This document shows positions 55,976 to 64,000 of a stretch of 64,000 bases of DNA, in pieces. The position numbers were made by a program, and so were the translations under genes. The notes below the pieces were generated by a model. It did not search any database. It was not told the origin of the DNA and saw only the letters and a list, made by a program, of their open reading frames with translations. Position 1 is the first letter of the stretch; every line of letters begins with the position of its first letter. Origin of the DNA: Gigaspora margarita (lineage: Eukaryota > Glomeromycota > Glomeromycetes > Diversisporales > Gigasporaceae); contig WTPW01000448.1 in NCBI GenBank assembly GCA_009809945.1, positions 283,458 to 347,457 on the forward strand, written 5' to 3'.

Positions 55976-58600
55976 TAAAATGAGTTCAGTTGTTTTAAGT
56001 TTACATAAATTTTGAGTAAGATGATACCTTTGAGGAAAGTAGTAAAGAAGAAATATTTGAAATTGGTCGAATTGCTCTTGCTAAATCTCAAGCCTTGTTA
56101 AAAAATAATGCAGAATATGATGAAAATTATAATATAGACTGGAATGAAATAGAAGTAGAAAATTCTGATCTTTATAATGAACCTTTATCAACAATGCATA
56201 ATAAAGCAGATATCATAATTAAAACATCATCTATATAAAGTTCAAATTTAATATGTAGTTATTGATATTGATATTGCTGATAGTGAGATTAAACATTGCA
56301 ATAGCACAACAAAATTACACCAATTGGAGCAATTAATAGGAACCTGGAAAGTAGATATAAATGCAATCAAAAATGCTGAATATGGGCCTGGAATATATTA
56401 GTCACATTTTATGTATAATCAGAATAAGCTTCATAATCAAGGTGAAAAACAAAATGTCTTATTGAGCTAGACGATATCTATTATCATAACTGCCTTTTTT
56501 GCAATAAAAAAAAAGCATTATTATTTGTGGTGATTGTTGTAAAGCACATTTATGAAAGACTAATAGGTGTAATATTCAAGTACCTTGTGGTAGTCTTTTT
56601 AAATTTTCTGTATTTATAGAAGGATTTATCACACAAAAATTATCTTCAAGTTATCAAGCACATTATATCTGCTCAGAATGTTTTCATGAAGAAGGTGGCT
56701 ATTTTTATAAAAAAAGGCAGTGCTAGTAAAGTAGTTCCACTATGTACTGAATTGAAAAACATCATAATGATACAAGTGATACACTAAAGTATATAGAAAA
56801 GTAGATAAAATCAGTAGCAAATTCAGAAGATCAAAAGTTACAAGAAAAACTTCTTTCATTAATAACTCCAGCACTAGCCATTTTTGCTAATAAATTAGAT
56901 CAAAGTCTATTGGAAGCTGAAACCAAAAAACTTTCAAGTAAATTAGCTGTTAGAATAACAATGAAGCTAGGAAAAATTGAATTAAATAAATTTATGAAAA
57001 AGATTTCTCATATAGTAACTCCTGAAAAGGCTTTAAAAATGGGTAAAAATTTGAAAAAGAAATTTTATCTTCACATTCTAAAATTAAAAAAAATATTGAT
57101 CAATTAGAAAACCAAAGCTCATATGAGAATTATTTTAATTTATTTCCTAATACTATTTGTAATTTTTTTCAAGCTCTTATTACAGTACTACAACAATAAA
57201 AACAAAAGGTTGCTAATAAAAAAAGACATCAATGTGGACTTCTTCCAAAGTCACTTAATACAAGTCAAATTTCAAAGACTACTGCCTTATTAGTTTCTAT
57301 GTTGCTGACTATTGCTTTTCCTGAAATAAAAATATAGATTACACATATTATCATCAGTTTGTCAAAACCTGAAATTATTACCACACTTACGAGAAATTCT
57401 CTGTTCAGTATATATTATATTTTATACTAATTAGCATAAAAATTGTCTTTAAGAATTCAGAATTCACAATGCAGACCCTAGAAAGAATTTGATAAAAGGG
57501 CCAAATGTTTGGAATTTGGTAGTGATTAACAATATTAACTTTAAAGCCTCTACATTTTCATATAACAATATTTTTGATACTACATAAAAAACTTCACATG
57601 CAACTTTATGAATGGTATTTCAATTTACTCTTCCTACTTTCTTGACTATCTTGCTGAAAGTAATAATTTCAATGATTTACCACTATTTGGAGAATCTTCA
57701 ACTACTAACAATCTTTTAATAATGTATGAAACTATTTTAAACAAATTGTTGAAAACTCATATAAATAATTTTGATATGGAGGATATACATTTATAAATTA
57801 CCAACAAAATACCTATAGGTTATAATATTTACCTCCAAATATTGTAATATTAAAACCTGATAACCCATCTAATTGTGATAAAAATGTTCATGCTGCATGT
57901 GAAATGTATCATGATAATTTAGATCTTGATAGTAATGACAATCTATATATTGCATATGATCAAGCAATTTTTGGAAGATTAATTTCTTACAAAGGAGCTA
58001 ATAAAAATGTTTAACTTCTTTTGGGGCAGTGGCATACATCAAAGGACATGTGCAGTACTCTAATTACAATATTTTCAGGATATGGAATATTTAATCTTGC
58101 AGCAGTACTTGGTGCAAAATACTTAGACAAATTTGAATGTATTGTTGATGATTGAGTAACATGTAGAGTTTTGGAGCTAATTTGAATTGCAGTTAGAATT
58201 GCATTATGTCAGTATGTAAATAACAAAAATGAACCCATGATTGATATTTTAAATAGTAATAATCAATTAGTAAAAGTTTGGTATCTTTTTTTTATTGGAT
58301 GGGGTATTTTGTGGAGCATAACGTTGGAATTAAAATGGAAATTACAGAATGCAAATAGCAAACTTGTCTGCATTTGCACCTCTTTTTTCTGCAGCTGAAA
58401 AGTTTAAATATGCAACTTTTATAGCACACTTTTTGGCACAAGTTTATAATAATCCACAGCTATACAAAATATTGCAAAATATATGTTCTGTAAACCTTAA
58501 AGAGAAAATCATTTTTAGGTTTTGATGAAGCTCTTGAAACCTATGGTATAAAATTTATTAAACAAAACCTTATAGACGTGCCATTTATTACATAATATTT
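55976..58600 (+). pseudogene. Degenerate member of an unnamed large protein family
   Basis: Plus-strand segments in changing frames: EIFEIGRIALAKSQALL (56.05 kb), a cysteine pair region (56.5-56.7 kb), LITPALAIFANKLDQSLLEA (56.87 kb), ADPRKNLIKGPNVWNLVVIN with NINFKAS (57.5 kb), YIAYDQAIFGRLIS then LLGQWHTSKDMCSTLITIFS and AVLGAKYLDKFE (57.95-58.13 kb), and ANLSAFAPLFSAAEKFKYAT, FIAHFLAQVYNNPQLYK at the end. I recall similar long proteins in Rhizophagus-type genomes but cannot name them. The spaced D and Q-x-H-x-x-K-D pattern might belong to a DUF6589-like or other transposase-like fold; this is a guess. At least ten breaks are seen, so it is dead. Confidence 0.6.
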
Positions 58601-58623
58601 TTTACTTAGTAGTCTCATTTATC

Positions 58624-58812
58624 CAGTGATAGTAAATGATCTGGTCATTTGCAAATTTTTCAAATGACTTCAAATGACCCTGAAATGACCGGTCATCTTG
58701 GTCATCTGAATTTTGGGTCATTTGGAAATGACCTGTGACCAAATGACCATGGTCATCTGCAAATGAATGGGGTCATTTGAAGGTCATTTGGTTATTTGGT
58801 CATTGCATATAG
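58624..58812. mobile_element. Repeat of GGTCATTTG / CAAATGACC words, probable hAT-like MITE
   Basis: About fifteen copies of ggtcatttg, aatgacc or close variants in both orientations within 190 bases. It starts with CAGTG at 58624; the right end (tatagtg) is not a clean inverse and no target duplication is clear. The style matches the word-filled hAT MITEs elsewhere in the window. Confidence 0.55.
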
Positions 58813-59069
58813 TGTTCATCAATTTTCTATGTCAATCAACATAACGATAATGCATGCATCATGCAAGTATTGTACAAATGGAAATCAGAACAATGTAATA
58901 ATTTGCTCAATTATCATTATCTTCAGAGCTTATTATAAAAAGGCTTATCAGTTATTAATTCATAATATAAAATATAAAGAATCTGACTATATAAAGCATA
59001 AAACCTCAACACTAAACAATTCACTCTACAGAATTAATTGGCATTTCAAGATAGAATATTAATGAATCT

Positions 59070-59172
59070 AGTTAAAAAAATAAAAAATAAAAAAAAAGGA
59101 AAAATAAATAAATAATATAAAATAAAATAAGAACAAACAAATGAAAAAAAAATAAAAAAAATAGAAAGTTGT
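59070..59172. repeat. A-rich simple repeat
   Basis: Run of aaataaa, aaaaaat and similar words directly upstream of the hAT gene. Confidence 0.85.
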
Positions 59173-59213
59173 CAGATAGATAGCAATAATTAAGCAATGA
59201 GGTATTTTCAAAA

Positions 59214-62200
59214 ATGGAAAAGGAACTCATGCATTGTCAACATCTGGGGTATCTTATAAATATGATATCACAAAATCTACAATTTTTTTCACACGAAATT
59301 ACAATAGGTAAGAAAGAACATAACTTCCAGGATTCTTTTTATTTGACTGCACCTGAAAATCCAAAAACAAATAAAAAGGCTGTTTGCTTCTTATGTATAC
59401 GAACATATACCTTACCTGTTGCTATAACGAAGCCTGAGTGTTTTGTTCCTAATAAGGCAAAACTATGCTGAAGTCACCTTCGAAGTTGTCCAAATTTTAA
59501 TACTCAGTATAATGTGGATGAGATTACAGAGATTCTTTCTCGTTCAATACCTGAAGACAAAAAAAAATTAAAGGTAAATATATTAAACATTGCATGTTAT
59601 TTTACAAACTTAAATAACTTACTATTAGTAATAGCAGAAAAGGATAATTCTAAGTCAGAAGATGAACTTTTCACCATGATTTCTGAGATGTCAATATCAA
59701 ATTTATCATCTACAAATGAATCAACTTCATCAACTAGTAAATCCACTAGTAAATCCACAAGTAAATCTGCATTACCAAAAATAAAACAACAAGTACCCTT
59801 TGACAATTACATGTGCGCCAACTATCTGACAAAGATAATCAGTATTTCAAAAATCTGGTATTACTTATGATTGTGTCAAACGGTCTTCTTTTGACTTTTA
59901 TGGAAAACCAAGAAACTCAAGATGTCTTTAAATTTGTTATGCCAACTTTAAACTTGCCTAATCAACGAGCAATAAGTAATCGAATTCTCCCAAAACTTCA
60001 ACTATATTGATTGAAGACATTTTATGACATGCACGAGCAGACAAGGTTGGAGTAACTGCAGCCTTTGATGGCTAGACAAACATCAAGCAGGAGCACCTTT
60101 TTGGCGTTGTTTTGATCACTTCTAAAGGTGAAGCTTTAATCTGAAATGTGCACAATATTAGTAATCAACGATCAAGAACTAAAGATGTAAAACTTTTAAT
60201 TAAAAATATAATGGATAGTGCAGAAGTAGAGGGCATAAAAATTAATTGCTATGTATCAGATTCAGCTGGTGAATATGCTACTGCAAGGTTAGTAGTATTA
60301 AACATTTATTAATTTGCTTAATTATTTTAATTATTATATTTTAAATTTTTTTATAGATGGCAGCTAAGAATTGAATATCCTAATAAGTTTTTCATACCTT
60401 GCATGGCACATCAAATGAACTTAGTTATTGGAGATATTTTCAAAGAGTCAAACACATATAAAAAAACATTAAAAGATGCTGTACGTCTTGTAAGCTATTT
60501 TCACTCATCACCATATTTTACTGGATTACTATGAGATGAGCAAAGCTCGTGTTATGAACAATTCGTCTCTCTTCTTACACCAGCTAAGACACGCTAGAAC
60601 AGTATCCACTTTTGCTTTCATTCAATATTAAAAACTGAAGCTGTGCTTAAAGTAAATATTTATTACTAATAAGGTTTTGTTAAAGTAGAATTTTGATCCT
60701 GTTTTTAGTAAAAAATCTGGTTTTTGGATCTGATATTTAAGTTCTTTGACGAATCTGAGTAAAAATCAGATCTAAATATCTGAATTGTTTTGGATTTAAA
60801 AATCAATATGGATAGTCAAATTAAGGATCGAAGCTCTAGCTAAAAGTATTGTTGTTTAAAATAGAATAATTTATAACAATTCTAATATAGTTATTTATTT
60901 ATTCTATAATTAGACACTTGCAACAAAATTTTCTCTAACCAGAATTGGAACAATTAGTACATCACGAAGCGGACTATCATGACAATGATTTGTACTAGAA
61001 AATACTAATAAAAGCAAGACTCTTCTATCTGACATTACGACTATCATACAAAATTCTAGCTTTTGGAATTGGCTTTACGATCTTCAATATTTGTTATTTC
61101 CTTTGTATTGTGTATTGAATAAACTTCAAAAAGACTCTGCAAGACTATATGAAGTTTTACACTGTTTTGGGTGACTTCTTAAGGTTTTCACAGATCATGA
61201 AAATAATAATTTTTCAGATCATATGATAAATTGCTTAGAGATTGATGGTCTCAATGGGAACAACCTCTACTTCTATTATCCTTCGTATTGCATCCAAAAT
61301 ATCAGCTTTCAAAATTTTCTTCTCATGCTCCTGATCTCTCCTACATACATTTTGGCCAATGGCTGAATTATTATTATTTTTTATGGTTTGAAGAAATGCC
61401 AACATGTATCTTATATGAGTTTTTAGCATATCAGAGAGAAGTATTTTCTTTTAATAAAGAAACTTATGATCAATTTGATGAAAACGTTATTGATTTTTGG
61501 GAATCGGCCAAGGGTTTTGCAACAGAATTGTCTCGCCTGGCTTTGCAATTATTCAGAATATGCGGTAAGTCAGCTTCTGTTAAATGGTTATGGTCAAATA
61601 TGGGTTTTTTACATACAAAACGAAGAACCCGTTTGCTGGTATATATAAATATTATTCAAATTTTAAATATATATAATTAACTTAAAATTTATTTTAAGTA
61701 CGAAAAGGTATTGTCAATGAGTCAACTATGTAGTGACATACTAAGCAAGCGAAAACGTAAAGATATTGAACAATCTGAGTGACAATTTAAAAGAATTCAT
61801 ATTGCAGCTCCTATTCAACATTACAATAATGAAGATACTCCTCAAGAGCTAGAAGATTCTTCCATAAATGATAATAGATCACAAACTTCTAATGATTTGA
61901 TAATTGAACCTAACGATCCATCAATTGAGCAAAGTGAAACAACTGAAGTAGTTGAGACTACTGAAATAATTGGTGGAGAAATAATTGTAATTCTGAAACT
62001 ACTGACGATGATGATGAAGAACATTGGTCAAACATAATTGAAAGTTGGATTGACATATTAGATCTTGAAAATCGGTTGGAAAATGGTGAAATTGCAGATG
62101 ATGAACTACCTGAATTTGAGTTTTGTGGACGTATTAGTCATCCTGCAGATGATCCATTGGCCAAATGGAAATTGTTAGAATTATTTGATAGTTCGTTAGA

Positions 62201-62227
62201 TGCACCTATTTCCTTTGTCCTTTAGTA
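59214..62227 (+). pseudogene. hAT-family transposase (BED finger, RNase H-like core, hATC region), decayed
   Basis: A BED-type zinc finger opens it (AVCFLCIRTYTLPVAITKPE, then KLC-SHLRSCPNF), followed by an STSKSTSKS linker. The catalytic part includes KVGVTAAFDG (first D region), INCYVSDSAGEYATAR (second D), PCMAHQMNLVIGDIFKE (the CxxH block of hAT) and the helical insertion. The C-terminal dimerisation region reads VIDFWESAKGFATELSRLAL and SASVKWLWSNMGFLHTKR, the hATC hallmark. Three introns fit: 60288-60356, 60652-60913 and 61639-61698, all GT...AG. Stops and frame changes (for example at DG-TNI and in the hATC junctions) make it inactive. The end is an acidic tail. TIRs were not found. 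Confidence 0.92.
60288..60356 (+). other. Spliceosomal intron in the hAT gene
   Basis: GTTAGT...TTATAG; joining GCAAG to ATGG restores A-R-W in ATARWQLRIEYPNKF. 69 bases. Confidence 0.8.
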
Positions 62228-62280
62228 AAATTATTTTAAGATTTAAATATGAAATAAAATTTATACTACATATTGGCTTT

Positions 62281-62780
62281 ATAAAAAAATAATGAGGTTT
62301 TAGAAAAATTGGCATCTAATTTTCTAAATCATGATCCTATATGAATATCGTAGTGAAAACAAAAAATATTAAGACATTGCTTAATTCAACAATTCAAAGT
62401 TATTATCAAGTAAGTTATGTAATTTTATAATTTGATACATTTAAAAAGTTAAATATACTAATTAAATAATTTTTTAATGGCAGAAATTTCTTTTTCATTG
62501 CCTGTGAACTTCTTTTGAAGAATTAGCAAATTGTCTTGAAACTTATTTAATCAAAGACCCGTATTTTTTCATAAAAAGTTTTATTTTATTCGCAAAGGTT
62601 TTTTAGCCTGACTTTACAATAAATGTTTATTATGTATCAATACAGAAATAATATGTAATTCTTATAGTCATACTGATTAAAAGAAATGTTTAATTATATA
62701 AAGAGCTTTTTACGGTATAGATTTTTTAACATAAATTATGTTGTTGTGAATCGTAACAAGCAATAATACTATATTTTTGT
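62281..62780. other. Non-coding, weak gene fragment at 62480-62600
   Basis: A short plus-strand stretch reads QKFLFHCL then TSFEELANCLETYLIKDPYF, perhaps a fragment of another gene or transposon. I do not recognise it. Confidence 0.3.
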
Positions 62781-62996
62781 GTAATAACGCTCATTTGCGC
62801 ATTATTTTGAGTATATGCACATTATTTCGAGTATGCGCATACATGTTATTTTGAGCTAAAAACTGGTTGTCTGGTATATGAATTTATGTAATCGGTTACT
62901 TTACATTGATCCAAACATACGCATTATTTTAGGATGCGCATTGGTATCATTTGGATAATATGAATTTTGAAATAACACTCATGAACATTATTACAT
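62781..62996. mobile_element. Probable MITE, words TGCGCATTATTTT
   Basis: Left gtaataacgctcatttgcgc and inverted right gtaataatgttcatgagtgt are about two thirds alike. The words tgcgcattattttgag and atgcgcat resemble the left end of the pogo element at 16874, so this may be a derivative. Boundaries are approximate. Confidence 0.45.
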
Positions 62997-63027
62997 GAAA
63001 ATACAGCACTGTACATAAAATAGGTAA

Positions 63028-63256
63028 ATAGAAAGAGAAAAAAAAAGAGAAAAAAAGAAAAAAAGAGAAAGAGAGAAAGAAAAAAAAGAGAAAAAGGGAG
63101 AGAAGAGAAAACGGAAAAGGAGAGAAAAAGGGAGAGAGGTGTAAAAAATAGGGCAAAATGGCTTTTTTTTTTTTTTTTTAAGTCTTTTTTTTCCTAAGCC
63201 AATTTTCTTTGACTTGTCTTTCTCTTTTTTTTCACCTACTTTTTTTTTGAAATTTT

Positions 63257-63291
<35 letters not shown>

Positions 63292-63292
63292 G
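63028..63292. repeat. Polypurine tract then polypyrimidine tract
   Basis: About 115 bases of G/A only (agagaaaaaaagaaaaaaag and similar) are followed, after a short spacer, by about 130 bases that are almost all T/C including a run of more than 30 T. The spurious 69-residue ORF over it on the minus strand is low complexity. Confidence 0.9.
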
Positions 63293-63479
63293 ATTTTAAT
63301 AGTTTTGAAATATATTATGTAATATTTTGCTAATATTACAGTCTATAAGATCTTATGTAATATTCACTACTATAAATTTGCTGATGCCTTATAGAAGTTA
63401 TATATATGTTCAGGCCAGAATTTGAGTGTGCACTTAGAGAGTATTTGCATTTATAGGAGGTTTTACTAATAAATTATTG
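63293..63479. other. No feature seen
   Basis: AT-rich, no ORF or repeat. Confidence 0.4.
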
Positions 63480-63718
63480 AGTTGTAGCTAGTGAATAGTG
63501 CCGTAAATAGCTAATTACGACAATTATGGTTACGACATATATTTTACACCGACTTTTTTAAAGCCGTAATTGTAGTAATTATTACTGCATGTCATAATTA
63601 TTACGACATGTCGTAATAATTACGACATGTCATAATTATTATTACTACATGTCGTAATAATATGAATGTCGTAATTATTACTATATGTCATAATTATTAC
63701 GACATGTCGTAATTATTA
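63480..63718. repeat. Array of ACGACATGTCGT palindromes
   Basis: From about 63580 to 63718 the 12-base palindrome ACGACATGTCGT or one-base variants recurs six to seven times, separated by taataatt / aattatt spacers of about 7-16 bases; looser gttacgacat words precede it. Because each unit is self-complementary, the array can fold in many registers. Confidence 0.85.
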
Positions 63719-63739
63719 TACATAGGAACCGCTTAAAAA

Positions 63740-63900
63740 TTCCGCAGTCACGTGATTTTGAACCAATCATGGCACAGGATCAAGTGTAATGCCGGCTTTT
63801 TGAAAAATCATTTATAACGCAAAATTTGGCTTACAACCACCTGCGTCTTAGCAAAAAATTTCTTGCAAAAAATTTTGTTATATATAAGGCTCTTGTTAAC
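63740..63900 (+). promoter_or_regulatory. Promoter-like segment facing out of the window
   Basis: CACGTG (63749-63754, E-box/Cbf1-type) is followed by CCAAT (63763-63767) and, about 110 bases later, TTATATATAAGG, a TATA-like box. GC and CG content rise here against the neighbouring repeats. A gene on the plus strand would start beyond the window; no start codon with a long ORF follows before 64000. Confidence 0.35.
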
Positions 63901-64000
63901 ATCGTCCGAGCGCTCACCTTTACCCTAATATCAAAGTTATGTCAAAAGTTAACTTTTTAATCAAAAAATGCAATTACACGTCGCGAGTTTTTTTGGCCAA

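Noticed and set aside
62947-63156. 69-residue ORF on the minus strand
   Set aside because: Translation of the polypurine tract (F, S, L runs), not a protein.
63580-63718. CRISPR-like array
   Set aside because: Short palindromes with variable AT spacers and no cas genes; eukaryotic context.

Overview
This window is AT-rich, gene-poor eukaryotic DNA made almost entirely of nested mobile elements. Short introns in a hAT transposase (60-70 bases), a degraded F-box/leucine-rich host gene, a Helitron with a PIF1-type helicase, RNase H-bearing LINEs, pogo/CENP-B transposons and a Ty3/gypsy element point to a repeat-rich fungus. The flavour of the proteins (F-box family, hAT dimerisation region, Helitron) is most like arbuscular mycorrhizal fungi (Glomeromycotina, Rhizophagus-like). 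That assignment is an inference from recollection, not a database result. Scattered single ambiguous bases and one 640-base gap lie in repeats, as expected of a short-read scaffold.

Layout. 1-5351: broken Ty3/gypsy element on the minus strand with one LTR, cut by the window edge. 5.5-7.2 kb: a TIR element holding a pogo-type MITE and a second TIR element full of tandem repeats. 7.4-10.6 kb: a palindromic MITE, one hypothetical ORF and a tRNA-headed SINE. 10.6-12.8 kb: an F-box/LRR pseudogene split by a hAT MITE. 13.3-23.9 kb: a decayed Helitron (minus strand) split by a 5.2 kb nest up to five elements deep. 24.0-28.2 kb: a 5'-truncated LINE with a 14-base target duplication. 28.2-32.4 kb: AT-rich DNA with four MITEs. 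32.5-44.1 kb: a second LINE (minus strand) whose endonuclease is split by a 4.66 kb pogo transposon, itself split by a foldback hAT element containing the gap. 44.8-45.7 kb: remains of an unrecognised gene. 46.4-49.0 kb: another pogo-end element stuffed with foldbacks, a TTAA-flanked MITE, a retroposon and a telomere-like tract. 50.2-51.4 kb: a SINE and a pogo MITE. 53.6-55.2 kb: a serine-tRNA-like SINE split by a hAT MITE. 56.0-58.6 kb: a degenerate member of a protein family I could not name with certainty. 59.2-62.2 kb: a decayed intron-containing hAT transposase. 62.8-64.0 kb: low-complexity tracts, a palindromic array and a promoter-like segment pointing out of the window.

No operon-like or host pathway organisation is visible. 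The genes present are transposition genes. Two patterns stand out. First, the hAT-type non-autonomous elements each carry their own short subterminal word repeated at both ends. Second, three elements of very different size share one 24-base pogo-type terminal repeat, and only one of them carries a recognisable transposase.
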